Assembly: GCA_009746045.1 (NCBI GenBank)
Contig: RPFO01000041.1
Coordinates: 4,408,920-4,472,919, forward strand
DNA: 64,000 bases
Reading direction: 5' to 3'
DNA from: Mesostigma viride
Lineage: Eukaryota; Streptophyta; Mesostigmatophyceae; Mesostigmatales; Mesostigmataceae
This document shows positions 44,362 to 54,496 of this stretch, in pieces. Made by a program: the position numbers and the translations under genes. The notes under the pieces were generated by a model. That model saw only the letters and a program-made list of their open reading frames with translations, made no database searches and was not told the DNA's origin. Numbering within the stretch: position 1 is the stretch's first letter; each line of letters starts with the position of its first letter.

Positions 44362-44964
44362 GTGAAGCGAATACTAGTGACTGGTGGTCGTGCCCTTCCA
44401 TTACTCCTTATCGACAAATTTTGGGTTCTACCTGCAGTTATAACCCTTGCGCGTCTGGCTGTCGGGGTCACCAATTTCCTGTCGATTGCAATCAGCCAAC
44501 CTTGCCGAAATTTAACACTGTCACAAATGGAGCAGAGCAATATTTTCGGTTCTCAGCATACCTATGTGATGGTCGACAAAAATGAGCACGCTGCAAACAT
44601 CAGAATTGATGTAGAGTTGCTCGGACCTTCTGCACAGTGGGGTGCAGGTGTCATTGCGTTCGGCAATGGCATGATCGATCTGGTGCCACCCGATTCAGAT
44701 TTGAACCCTGCTTACCAATGCGTGCCTGACAATCAGGCGAGAGTGGTGGTGGAGAGCACGGAAATTCCGGGCTCTCCCAATGTATCAATGATGCGCCTGA
44801 GGGCCGAGGCCCAGCAGGAGTTCCTGGCTGCTGCGGAGAACGGCGGGGCCAAGTGGAACACCAAAATGTATACAGGCGAGCCTCCCAACTACAGGGGAGA
44901 CCAGTTCCAGGGAGTGTACTCCTTCGGCGATTTTGACATCGACGGATGGGGCACCTTTTTCTAG
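44362..44964 (+). CDS. Small unknown gene near the right end of the 23-kb transposon
   Basis: The frame is open for 200 codons. A likely start is ATG at about 44527 (MEQSNIFGSQHTYV), giving about 146 residues, because upstream sequence contains a CTGCAG palindrome (44423-44446) typical of introns and spacers here. The product is acidic, with QWGAGVIAFGNGMIDL and a C-terminus FGDFDIDGWGTFF. It has no signal peptide or membrane segment if begun at 44527. I do not recognise it. It lies on the same strand as the transposase-like gene. Confidence 0.5.
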   Translation: MKRILVTGGRALPLLLIDKFWVLPAVITLARLAVGVTNFLSIAISQPCRNLTLSQMEQSNIFGSQHTYVMVDKNEHAANIRIDVELLGPSAQWGAGVIAFGNGMIDLVPPDSDLNPAYQCVPDNQARVVVESTEIPGSPNVSMMRLRAEAQQEFLAAAENGGAKWNTKMYTGEPPNYRGDQFQGVYSFGDFDIDGWGTFF

Positions 44965-45339
44965 GCGCAATGCCTAAGTTGTCAAATACTCCGACAATGT
45001 CAAAATTGCGAATGATAAAATTACGGACATGTGCACATATATGTACTGATTCAATAAAAAATTTCGGCAATTTTGTTCCCGGCATTGATAATCAAAAGCT
45101 GCTAGCAAGCCAAGGACTTCAAAAGTGGCAATAGATCGATGTAGGTCGTCGATAAACTTGTCTAGTCGTCATATTTCGGTCGCAAAATTCGTGCGTGGCC
45201 TGCAGGCATCGGACAAAGTGCACGCAACAGCAGGAGTCGGTTGAGTTCGAAGCACGGCAGACACAAAATTTCGGCGCAAAGTCCGTCGGGCGAAAAATTC
45301 GCTCGGCTGCCAAATTTTCGGCAAGAATTTCGGCGCAAT
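44965..45339. other. Right subterminal region of the 23-kb transposon
   Basis: No gene. From about 45245 it is rich in repeated words (AATTTCGGC, GGCGCAA, CGGGCGAAAAATTCGC) that resemble the left subterminal region. These may be transposase-binding repeats. Confidence 0.5.
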
Positions 45340-45412
45340 GTCCGGTTTTCGGACGATTGAAATTAGCGTTTTTTTCTTGCAAAAATCTACCCCATTCCGC
45401 GTGGGACCACCC
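45340..45412 (-). repeat. Right TIR of the 23-kb transposon
   Basis: Inverted partner of 22288-22365; followed directly by CTAT (45413-45416). Confidence 0.9.
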
Positions 45413-45416
45413 CTAT

Positions 45417-46112
45417 GAGGTCCTTCCGGGCCGGTGGGTCTCTCGATCCAGCTACCCGGGTGGCCCAGTCCATCCTGCCCTTCAGGCTAGTCATGCTGCC
45501 TTGGTCCGTGCCGCCCTCTTCGGGGTCTCCTGGTTCGGGCCAGACCCCAATGAACCGCAGCAGTTGGTTGTTCATGGTTTTGACGACGCTGGGCACTGTC
45601 TTCTGGAGTGTGGGTCCCGCTGCCCTGCCTTGGGGCAAATAGACGCCATTCTTCAGTGCCCTAGGATTTTCTCATACCTGTCTACCCCTGTGGGCCGCTC
45701 CTGCCTCCGGGAAGTTTTCCCTTGGCTTCCGGCCGAGGGCGAAGCCGAGACAGATGAACACCCCTGTGACCTCCTGCGGGCGGTTGAATTTATGGAGATT
45801 GCGGATCAGTCGGCGGGGATGTTAGCACATGGCGATCCTTCCCCTGTGGATGCACCGGTAGAGACGCAGTACACGCCGGAGTATTCGGCCTCAGTCGCAG
45901 CGTCCTCCTCCTCCGTGTCGGCGCCTTCTCCTGTCCCGTCTTCACCACGGTCGACCCAGTGCGTGTCGGTGGAGCCGACGCCTACCCCTCCGGGCGCATT
46001 ACAATTCGTTCAAGTGGCCCGCCGGAGCGGCTGTACAATTTTTCCCAGTGAGCGCGCTGCCAAGTGTACTTGTGGGCAAATTTTTAGGTGCTCCGTCACT
46101 TCGAGGTACTAA
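45417..46112 (+). pseudogene. Extra Ty3 ORF3, 3' fragment
   Basis: It continues the frame broken at 22287: EVLPGRWVSRSS, LLECGSRCPALGQIDAIL, then a Ser/Pro-rich tail. The frame runs into the 773-bp TIR element at about 46005 and ends there at 46112. The position after pol is that of env-like or accessory genes in some Ty3 elements, but I see no signal peptide or membrane segment and recognise no family. Confidence 0.5.
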
Positions 46113-46777
46113 AAATTAGGCTACGGTACGAATTCAGCGAATGTCAGTGAATTTTCAGTCGAACCAAAGGAAGTGACGCCAACTACCAAAAAGTTTCCGT
46201 TACGAATTTTCAGCCCAACACTCGCGCAAAATAAAGTGACGGCAACTACCAAAATGTTTCCGTTACGAATTTTCACTCCCACACGTTTGCACAAGAGGAA
46301 GTGACGGCAACTACCAAAACGTTTCCGTTACGAATTTTCAGTCCCACACTTCGCGCAAATTTTAGTAGGGCTGCACGCAAGCTACCTTTCAAAATTTTGC
46401 GCTAGTAGTATGGAACGCATTTCATTCGTCTGGAGGAACGCTGCCCGCCAACTACCCCCGTTCAGAAAGTTCCGCCGAAATTTACTTGAGATTTGGAAAT
46501 CTGAACGTCCGCGCAAATTTTAGTAGGGCTGCACGCAAGCTACCTTTCAAAATTTTGCGCAAGTATGGAACGCAATTCATTCGTCCGGAGGAATGCTGCT
46601 CGTCAACTGCCCCCGTTCAGAAAGTTGCGCCGAACTTTACTTGAGATTTGGAAATCTGAACGTGCGGTTGGAGTTTCGCGGGGAAACCCAAGTTCCCCAA
46701 GTAATTCACCAATGACGCGCTTCGAACACTTGCCCGCTAAAACCTAAGCAGCCGCTCCGGCTGGCCACTTAAACGAA
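46005..46777. mobile_element. Non-autonomous TIR element, about 773 bp, with internal tandem repeats
   Basis: TTCGTTCAAGTGGCCCGCCG...GGCTG on the left matches the complement of the right end (CAGCCGCTCCGGCTGGCCAC...AACGAA) with two or three mismatches. Inside, a roughly 60-bp unit with GTGACGGCAACTACCAAAA and TTTCCGTTACGAATTTTCA occurs three times (46160-46345), and a 50-bp unit with TTTTAGTAGGGCTGCACGC occurs twice. No target duplication is evident. Confidence 0.7.
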
Positions 46778-46782
46778 ACTTG

Positions 46783-48351
46783 ATGGTGGATCGCGAGCCT
46801 GACCACCTTGCGGCTACTGTGTCTGCAATGCAGGCCCAGATCCAGTCCTTGGCCTCGGCATTCGGGGCCTTCATGGCGTCCCAGTCGCCTGCTTCAGTCG
46901 CGCCAGGTGTGGCGTCTGTTGCTGCTGTGCCACCTACCCCTCCTGTTGCCTCGGCGACTAGGGCTTCGCCTGCGCCCCAGTGCGAGCCCGCGGTCGCTGT
47001 GGTTTCGTCGGCTGTTGCGGCTCCTACGCCTCCTGCTGCCTCCGCGCCTGTGACCGCCGTACCTGCGCCTTCGCGCGAGTCTTCTGCCCCTGCGGTCGCG
47101 CCCGCCGTCGCTGCTTCCGAGCCTCCACAAGCTCCGTCGCAGCCATCGCGGGGCTTCTTTGGCGATACGAGTGGGCTTCCCAGGCTCTGGGAGGGTGGTC
47201 CCCCGCAGCGGGTTCCAGTGCCAGACTGGAGCCTGGATGGTAGCCAGTTTTATGGCAAGGTGCCTGTCCCCACGGGCCCCATTTTCAACATGTGGCCTGA
47301 GGGTGCGCCTCCACCTGAGACCGGGGTGCCAGCCGCGGTGGCGGGTTCGTCGCGGTCTCCTTCGGCAGCGGGTCCGTCGCGGCCTCCCGTGGCGCCGGCG
47401 CCCTCTGCGCCTGTGCAGGATCCTACCCCTGTTTCGGTTCCGGCCCCTTCAGCTCCGCGCTCTTTGGCTGCGGTTGTTAGGGCCAGCGGCATTGATCATC
47501 GCGCCCTCCGCGCTACCGACTCCTTAAGGGAGTTGTCCCAGGGCGACCGGGATCGGGCCCCCTCTGTGGTGCATGCTACACCGGAGTCGCGGGATTCGCC
47601 AGTTCCTGGGTACGGTATGTCTGCGATCGCCTGCCGACAGTGTGACCTGCCGCGCGTCGCTGCCGAGCTGGCTATTTCGCCCATGTCCTATGGGTTCTCC
47701 CAGGTGTGTCGGGCGCCGCGTGACCGTAGCCTACCCGTTGATACCGATCGGCCTCCGTGCGACATGGTTGTTTTAGCAGATCCTGTGTTCCAGGGTGAGA
47801 TCCTGGTTCGGCGAGTCCTGTATCGTTGGGCGCGGCGTCACAACGACTTGGACACCTACGGTGGTTACCAGTGGGCTTACCCTCCGCCTCTGGGCATTAT
47901 GGCCTCAGATGCCCTTACGGTCGAGTATCCTGCGGTGCCTGGTGCTACGTATGGCGCGGTTCTCTTGCAGCCCCTCCTGGAGTGGGATGCCCGCCGTCCA
48001 GCACCCCTCCCGGGCCAGGGCCTGGACTCCCGTGGCCATCCTCCCCCTCGGGCTAGCGACTATCTAGAGACGTTCGGGTCGCGACAGTGCGCTCGTCGGT
48101 GGCGCTCACGTGAGGTTCGGCACATCAGGTTGTGGCCGGCTAATGTGGAGCCTCTGCTAGATCTGTTCTTCCCGACGGGCTTGCGTCATCGGATCCGGTA
48201 CCATCGCCTACTCCTGCGGGCTCTCTGTTTGATCGCGGTAGAGCCTTTCCTACGCCTCTTTGCCTGTGGCTTCCTGGACTGGGCCCGTGGCCAGGTGGTC
48301 CTTACGCAGCATAGGTATTACATACTGGGCCTTTCTGGGCCTTTTTCCTGA
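46783..48351 (+). CDS. Extra Ty3 ORF4, unknown Pro/Ala-rich protein
   Basis: ATG at 46783 (MVDREPDHLAATVSAMQAQ) opens about 522 codons. A short coiled coil (about 5-35) is followed by about 200 Pro/Ala/Val-rich residues and a folded-looking C-terminal half with DYLETFGSRQCARRWRSREV and LDLFFPTGLRHRI. A 1-nt shift near 48320 would continue it to a stop at 48478 (HYHAYLEVLLASRGTY). The frame lies between pol and the 3' LTR and could be a second structural protein. Function unknown. Confidence 0.55.
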   Translation: MVDREPDHLAATVSAMQAQIQSLASAFGAFMASQSPASVAPGVASVAAVPPTPPVASATRASPAPQCEPAVAVVSSAVAAPTPPAASAPVTAVPAPSRESSAPAVAPAVAASEPPQAPSQPSRGFFGDTSGLPRLWEGGPPQRVPVPDWSLDGSQFYGKVPVPTGPIFNMWPEGAPPPETGVPAAVAGSSRSPSAAGPSRPPVAPAPSAPVQDPTPVSVPAPSAPRSLAAVVRASGIDHRALRATDSLRELSQGDRDRAPSVVHATPESRDSPVPGYGMSAIACRQCDLPRVAAELAISPMSYGFSQVCRAPRDRSLPVDTDRPPCDMVVLADPVFQGEILVRRVLYRWARRHNDLDTYGGYQWAYPPPLGIMASDALTVEYPAVPGATYGAVLLQPLLEWDARRPAPLPGQGLDSRGHPPPRASDYLETFGSRQCARRWRSREVRHIRLWPANVEPLLDLFFPTGLRHRIRYHRLLLRALCLIAVEPFLRLFACGFLDWARGQVVLTQHRYYILGLSGPFS

Positions 48352-48478
48352 TGGCGTGTGGGCCGATGTTTTCCTCACTGTAGATAGGCATGATAATGCG
48401 GACGACGTGGCCCACTACCATGCGTATCTGGAGGTTCTGCTGGCCTCGCGTGGCACTTACCAGACGGATGGCAACTAG

Positions 48479-48832
48479 ATAGAGGGCCTTAGGCCCGACC
48501 TGAGGGTGTTGTCCCTCCGGTATATAGATTCGCCCTCATATTCTGGCCAGTTGATTGGTCGTTCTTGGTCCTTGGTGCTGACTTTGTTCACTCTGTGTGT
48601 CCTGCCCAGTGCCGTCCCTCCCGGCAAGGCCTCTGTGCCAGGCAGTTAGGGGATCCTCCCACCAGGCTTGGTGCTGGTTAACCCTACACCACTCGGGGTG
48701 GAACCGAGTTGACTTGTTGGTGCTTTGTATCTTGGATGGCCTGTCGATTGTGTTGGTGTGTGCTGGGTGCATTAGGTTCTTACTACCCCTTGGTTTCCTC
48801 CCTGTGCGTTGGGAGAGGGCTCCCTAGTACCT
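48479..48832 (+). other. Ty3 3' untranslated region
   Basis: No gene. It leads to the polypurine tract before the 3' LTR. Confidence 0.6.
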
Positions 48833-48833
48833 T

Positions 48834-48847
48834 TGTGGGGGGGGAGG
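48834..48847 (+). other. Polypurine tract
   Basis: GTGGGGGGGGAGG directly precedes the 3' LTR, the expected site for plus-strand DNA priming. Confidence 0.8.
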
Positions 48848-49404
48848 TGTTACGTCGCGTAACAATTCGTTGTAGTTACGGACGTAAATTAGGTCTCTTG
48901 CCTCGGTCGTTCCTAGGTTTACGTGTAGTTCGTACTGGGACACTGTTGTCCTCGTAACAGTACTGTGGTGCATTGCATGGATGCTTTTGGGCGTCGCGCC
49001 GCGTACTTTATTAGTGGTCCTTATCCTTTGGGTAGAATGTAGTGGACCAGCGTGCATCTGTGCATCTGTAGGCGAGGGCCATGTCGGCCCGAGCATGCTG
49101 GACCGTTAGTGATCATTTATGCACGTTCTACCCCTCGTGTTGGCACTCGGCGTGTGTTAAATGAATTAACACATATTAGCTTGGGTCACGGCAGTGTAGT
49201 TGTGTTTCCTTCCTCTATTCCTGGAGTAAACGGGTTTGTGTAAATGGCTTATGGCGTATTATAGTAGCACATACATAAATGCATTGAGATCTGGATCGTC
49301 TCGTGCGTCTTTCGCTAGGTGATTAACTAGAGGTGGCCTGACTAGTTTAGGTAGCGTTAGGCCAGGTAGAGCTAGAGGTGGCGGTAGAAGTTTAGGACGT
49401 AACA
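48848..49404 (+). repeat. 3' LTR (557 bp)
   Basis: It runs TGTTACGTCG to GGACGTAACA and is followed by AAAAG (49405-49409), the complement of CTTTT found beside the LTR at 12048. Confidence 0.95.
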
Positions 49405-49613
49405 AAAAGGACCACTACTAAAGTACGCAGCGCGGCGCGACTGCACCGAGCCACCATACTGTACGATTGCCACGTCACAAGGCCCGGTACCGACCGGCCA
49501 AAAGGTCCTAACTACACGTAAGCCTGGGAAAGTCAGCAAACTGTTCCGGAATGGCTGAGGCAACAAAGGACCTAATTTACGTCCGTAACAACAACAAAAG
49601 TTACGCGACGTAA
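49405..49613 (-). repeat. Older Ty3 LTR, 5' part
   Basis: On the minus strand it begins TGTTACGTCGCGTAAC at 49613 and proceeds to TAGTGGTCCTTTT at 49405, matching the first 200 bp of the younger LTR with many differences. Its continuation is 12049-12407. Confidence 0.85.
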
Positions 49614-52581
49614 CACCATGAGTTTGATGACATGAGTGATTGGCCCTTCAGGGGGGTACTGTGGCATCTTGTCTTCAAAGATAGAAGCAAACCTGTCCAA
49701 AAGGGCGTCATGTAGCCTCTGCTCCTCCTCCGTGACAGCTGGTACAGGGTTCACTGCATTCACCGTGTGTCCAGGGGTCTCATCAGTGGGTGAGTTGGGA
49801 ATCAGGTGCAAGAAGAAGATGTGGTCCACTGGGTAGGTAGCCAAATAAGACAGGGTGTACTTGGCAGACCACACATGCTGCACGCTTCTCCTCCATTGTA
49901 GGCACCTTGACGCCCTCATGAGCACCTGCAACCCCTCTCCCATCATTGACAGCCTCATTGGTGGAACAGCACTCTGTGGCTGGTCTTTCTCCCCCCTTTC
50001 TTTACCACCGTAGTTGCATCCCACACTGACCCATCCTGGAACTGCACCACCTTCTCAGACCACAAGATAGCAGGATTAGCAGACTCCAACCATGGCATCC
50101 CCAGAATCACATCAGCAGCAGTGAGTGGAATGCGTCTGCTGTGACTGACAAGGTTTGAAGTGGACACACCTGGAACATCAGGTGCACGTAGCCAGGTGAG
50201 TTACTCTGCCGTGTGCCATCAGATCGCATATTGGACCCGAAAAGGTGTTGGGTGAGGAAGAACTGGCAAGTGCAGCTCCTGCACCAGGGAAGTAGAGATG
50301 TAGTTACTCCCTGCACCAGAGTCAATCATGAAGAGACAGAGGCTGAGCCAAAGGGACTGGCACTCATTTAACAGCCTATAGCTTGAAACTTCAACAGCTG
50401 ACTGGGAACAGGAGGGCCCAAAGAGGTGACAGAATCAGAGGCAGACAGGTTGTTCACATGACGAACATGCACAGCAGGCAAACCAGTCAACTCCACAGCT
50501 GGACCGGTAGTCCTGGGGGGTCCACTAGTTTTTTGGCAACTCAGGGGGGTGGTCTGAAGACGAGCCCCCAACTGGAAGCTGCACCTGCTGCTCATCTGGA
50601 TCGTCCTCCTCCCCATCACCACCATCCTCCTCAGCCAGGAGATGCCAAAGCGCCTTGACCATCCCGTTCGTCTGTCTTGTCTGCTAGCTGAAGGCTTTCG
50701 GTTGGAATGGTCCCCTGCTAGACGACTGAAAGTTGGGCTTGAACCCAGGCTGCATCCTGTGGTCGCTCTGGCTCACTCCTGGAGGTACACTGTAGGCTGG
50801 ATGGCCTTGTGAAAGGAAGCCGCACACCATGTGGACCCTTGTTGGTGTCGACAGGAAACTGGTCTCGCTTGGGGCAATCCCGTGCAAAGTGCCCTGGCTG
50901 GCCACAGGTGAAGCAGGCCCCCTTAGACTGCTCCAAGGCATTGAGCTCCTCCATGCAGCACAGAGTTCAGCTGGTTCAGGGGCTTCTTGACAGAGGATGC
51001 TTGGGTACCTGCAGTGGGCTCCCACCACTTGAGGGAAATTAAAGTCGGGTACACGACACAGCGTGAGTCTGAGAGGCGTGAGAGCATACGACAACACTGT
51101 ATCCCATTTCCACTCGACATAATAGTCGTGGGGGGAGAAGTGCTTGTCGATATCAACCCTGACTTAAGGGGAAAGCCCGTGAAGAAACCTCAGGTGCAGA
51201 GCCTCAGCGTCAGAGCACTGGGGGATTTTCGCCCGCAGGTTGGTAAACGTCTCCACGTATTGTGGTAACGTCAGCCCCGCCTGTGTACAGTGGCTAATAA
51301 AGCGTCCCTGTCCAGACGAAGCTGGTCCTGGGGAAGCAAGAAGCGTCGGAAAGACAGCATGAGGGAGGGTAAATCCTTGCAAGTGTTACCTGCTGGGCAG
51401 AACGTAAGAACTCGTCGAACCTGTCTGCTGCGCTGTCGCTCATTCGCTGACGGACCATTTTTTTCTGCATGGATATCCAGGGAAAGTCGTTCTTCCGCTC
51501 TCTTGCCGTAATTGGCGAAACGGATAGCGAACACATCCTGGAATCGAGTATAGAGAAGTGGTCAAAACTGCGGTGAGTAAGATTAGTAAGCGATAGCTTG
51601 TCTACAGATTCAATTTTTGGAAAAGGTGGAGCTGAACCTTGATGTGGCGGCGCAGTGTGACGGTCACGGGGACGTCGCTTGCGGGCGTGGTGATTAGGTG
51701 ACCGAGGTCGTCTGCGAGGGTTCCTGTCTCTCACTATCCTGCGTCGCATTCCCTGTAGCAACTGTGGCATGATAAGGTAGAACCCCTCTGTCACCCAACC
51801 TAGACTCTCCCCACTTCAGTAACCATCTCACGCATGGCCGCGCCTCCTCATCCGCAATCCTCTGACGAAGTCTTCCCACATCCTGTTCCACCTCCTCCAC
51901 CATCTTTCTATACATCGCTGCGTGTTGTTCATCTTGTTGTAGCCTGATCTTTGCTGCTGAGAGACGATCCGCTGCTAATCGGGCCCCGTCTCGTCCTGGC
52001 GTGGTGTGAACAGGAAAAAGAAAAGATGACGATGCACTAGGCACCGGAGTTTGCTCGCCCGGAATCCTGGGCGACAGCGACCCTCCTCCTCGACCCACGC
52101 CGGTTGGTAGAGATGGCTCGCCTGCATGGTTGGATGCCAGACGCAATGACAGAAAACTTTGGCCCGACGGACAGCGAGGCCCGCCTCCCTTCACTGACAT
52201 AGAAGTACGATTGAAATCAAGTTGACGCCGTGGAGTACGGATAGCTCGCTCAGCACCTTCCCTAGTGATAGGTGGAAGAGATGAAGATGGATCTCCTGCA
52301 CCTGGATCTGTAGGGGGTAAAGGTGATTGTGTCTTTGAACTACTCATACCACCACATGGGGTCGCGATCGTCTACCTAGTAGAAACAACGGTTACAGCTG
52401 ACTTCTAGTAGTGAGAAAGAGCAAGACAGTCACATCAGGATGTGTCTCTCTCTTTATCACCCGAAGTTTTCCGCAACTCCATGATTCTTTCCGGATGGTA
52501 GACATCTTTTCAACATTGTACTACCCGGAAGGTTACGACTGAGTCAAGAGAAACACCGAAGTAGAGATCCTCCGATACCAA
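49614..52581 (-). pseudogene. Degenerate Ty3 element, Gag and start of Pol
   Basis: The minus strand has a gag frame from ATG 52347 (MSSSKTQSPLPPTD) with a coiled-coil part near 51860, several frame breaks, and the CCHC knuckle CFTCGQPGHFARDC near 50890. Protease-type sequence follows (ADVILGMPWLESANP near 50110), and the start of reverse transcriptase (FASIFEDKMPQYPPEGPITH) ends at about 49620, where the older LTR cuts it. The primer site TGGTATCGGAGG is at 52569-52580. It is a dead copy of a Ty3 family different from the one at 12950. Confidence 0.8.
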
Positions 52582-53273
52582 TGTAACGACTAAAAATGAT
52601 CATCAGCATCATTCCCTAGTCCAAATATGAAAGATCTTTTACCTGGGTTGCCTTCCTGAGTCACAGCAGATGATTCTTCAAGTATCCACGGGCAACGTTG
52701 AGATGGAGATTCCACAGCACGTGATTTAGGGAACCACACCCCTTGTAGACACAAAGACAAGCTTGTGCCCTAGACGTCTTCTGTGGAACTGAAAGCAGTC
52801 TAGTATCAAAGGGCTCTTATGAATGGACAACAAAGACAAGCTTCATTTTACCATGATGGATCAAAACCAACGTGTCAACAATGGTGACCCTACGTCCTTG
52901 ATATCGACGTGCTTGTCAAGCATGCCTCAACCTTATAGCCTGAAGAGAACCAATCAAAATCATGGAATTCTAAACGAGATCTTCGTATCCATCCTAGTCA
53001 CACGAAACAGAACAACACCACACACAGCCTGACAGAATCCAGACATGAGATCCTGAATCTGTAGTAAGCATTAAAGTCCCAAAGGAGCCTGGTAGTACCG
53101 ACCAGCAAACTAACCCCACGTGGATCAGGCCACGACCAATAAGGGCTTCTAACAGTCGGTTGACAGAGTAGAAGTTTCAAGTATCGCCTTCTTGGAAACC
53201 TCAAAACTTTCTCAATACTGATCCAAAAGTCCTCGAATAAAAGCCAAACGTTCACAAAACAAAGGATGTAACA
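52582..53273 (-). repeat. 5' LTR of the degenerate Ty3 (692 bp)
   Basis: On the minus strand it starts TGTTACATCC (53273) and ends GTCGTTACA (52582), one base before the primer site. The partner 3' LTR is not in the window. Confidence 0.75.
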
Positions 53274-53499
53274 ACAAATCATTTTTGCTTGTTATACACC
53301 CCCACACATCCCATTTACATGCCAAAATCATCTCTTGGGTCCCCCTAGGCCAGCCCTGCATGTTATTCCATACGATGGTTTTAGGGGGTCTGGCATGGGA
53401 CCCTCCGGCCCATGTCTGTGTGTGCACAACAGGAAGATAGGGCAGAGACCCCCTTTCTCCTTCATGCCAAAGGCATGCCACAGCTGCAATCCGACACAG
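53274..53499. other. Dispersed repeat, no gene
   Basis: About 53414-53515 is the inverse of about 2286-2402. Confidence 0.6.
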
Positions 53500-53993
53500 T
53501 AAACGATCCGGCAAGACGCGGAACGAGCTCGACAAGCGCAGCCTTCACGTCATAGTCAAGCACTTCGACCAGCTGCAGGACGAGACCTCCGAGACCCTTG
53601 CCATGGCGTTTGAGAACAAAATCCTTGTCCCCATGGCTCTCACTGGTAAGGGCAAGCTGCGGGGGGTGACCCGCCTTCCCCGCTCGCGGGGTAAGGCTGG
53701 CCCCTTCCCATTGCTCCTCACCTTTGACACCATGCATGGCGGATAAGATGGAGTTCCTCAAGCGTCGCAAGCGGCTTGGGGGGACCTCCTACACGCTGGA
53801 TGACGACTTGACCTTGACGCAGCAACAACGGCGACAGGAGCTAGTGGCCGACCTACCTTCAGCTCCGGCAGACGGCAGCCGGCAGAAACCGGTCTACTGG
53901 AGGCGGGGGGCGGACATCTACGTCGCCCACAAGCCCTGGCAGGCGACCCCTGCCGCCCCAGCCACCCCAGCCACCCCAGCCACCCCAGCCTAG
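53500..53993 (+). pseudogene. L1-type ORF1 pseudogene, C-terminal part
   Basis: In frame from about 53528 it reads ELDKRSLHVIVKHF, RGVTRLPRSRGKAG and LLLTFD, aligning with the RRM-like part of the ORF1 at 1164-2042. A TAA at about 53745 is followed by a shifted frame KMEFLKRRKRL, YTLDDDLT, PVYWRRGADIYVAHKPW. It ends in ATPATPATPA. It is a broken relative of the first ORF in the window. Confidence 0.75.
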
Positions 53994-54205
53994 GGGAATA
54001 TATAGCAGTACAATAGTGTAGACTAGAAAAGCTTAGCGACGTGGCCATGTATTATGCCTACATGGTGGGCCCCCACCCGCCCATGCAATAGCTGTAGCGA
54101 TTTTGAGTCATGCTTTGCCCATGCAGAGAGAGAGTTACTCTCTGCTGAGATGCCATGCATCAGCTATAGCCTAGCCATATACATCTTCCACCCCATATAT
54201 ATGTC

Positions 54206-54485
54206 CCTGGAGGGCCAGCGGGCCCCATGGTCGGCGCGGACCTGGACGTCATATTGGCGTCAGCGCTTGTCGGTGGCGCTGACTCGGGCCATGGCTGACA
54301 TCATGCTCCGCCGTACGCGGGCTGATTTTGCGGTGCAGCAGGGCTATTAGGTTCCTCCCGTTAGGCGTTTCCATTGGTCTTATCGTAGTATAGAGCTTTG
54401 ACATGGCTCTGTATATAGGTTTATAGCTGGGCGTTTGCTTTGGTTTGAGTGATTTCACTCTGCTGTAAGTAATTATATTTTTAAA
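54206..54485 (+). mobile_element. Strongly 5'-truncated RLE-type LINE with 11-bp target duplication
   Basis: It starts inside LEGQRAPWSARTW and is nearly identical to the last 280 bp of the 38087 insertion, including the tail GTAAGTAATTATATTTTTAA. ATATATATGTC flanks it at 54195-54205 and 54486-54496. Confidence 0.9.
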
Positions 54486-54496
54486 ATATATATGTC

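Larger units (their letters stand above)
25814..44446. repeat. Dispersed CTGCAG-centred short palindromes (over 20 copies)
   Basis: The consensus is about GGGTCTCGCTGCAGCGAGAC plus CC, with arms varying C/A, T/C and G/T. Copies are near 25814, 25900, 25970, 27321, 27969, 28423, 29764, 31147, 31214, 31324, 31431, 31539, 31590, 36132, 38777, 38829, 38919, 39012, 41678, 42627, 42711, 42790, 42867, 43720 and 44423. They fall in introns or spacers of the 23-kb transposon, never in a called exon, and I found none outside it. Confidence 0.85.
22288..45412. mobile_element. Giant cargo-carrying TIR transposon, 23,125 bp, possibly Sola-like
   Basis: The left end GGGTGGTCCCACGCGG (22288) and the right end CCGCGTGGGACCACCC (to 45412) are inverted repeats. 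The outer 24 bp are identical and similarity extends about 70-80 bp. Direct CTAT copies (22284-22287 and 45413-45416) flank them. Excision rejoins an open frame (TAC TAT then GAG GTC). Inside are a transposase-like gene, a small plus-strand gene, a large minus-strand gene, inverted satellites and many CTGCAG-centred palindromes. Later insertions are a piggyBac-like element, a truncated LINE and a giant palindrome. A 4-bp duplication and GGG termini recall the Sola superfamily, but the superfamily is not proven. Confidence 0.88.
12950..49404 (+). mobile_element. Ty3-type chromovirus retrotransposon with nested insertions
   Basis: The order is 5' LTR, primer site, leader ORFs, gag, pol with C-terminal chromodomain-like region, two extra 3' frames, polypurine tract, 3' LTR. 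Subtracting the 23.1-kb transposon, the piggyBac-like element and the 773-bp TIR element leaves about 10.8 kb. Despite nearly identical LTRs, pol contains several stops and frameshifts. The flanks do not carry matching duplications (AATAA on the left, AAAAG on the right), explained by the inversion described in the findings: the 5' and 3' halves probably come from two different copies. Confidence 0.9.

Noticed and set aside
45195-45416. Coding sequence upstream of EVLPGRW on the plus strand
   Set aside because: This part of the frame lies inside the right TIR of the giant transposon; the true upstream exon is at 22225-22287.
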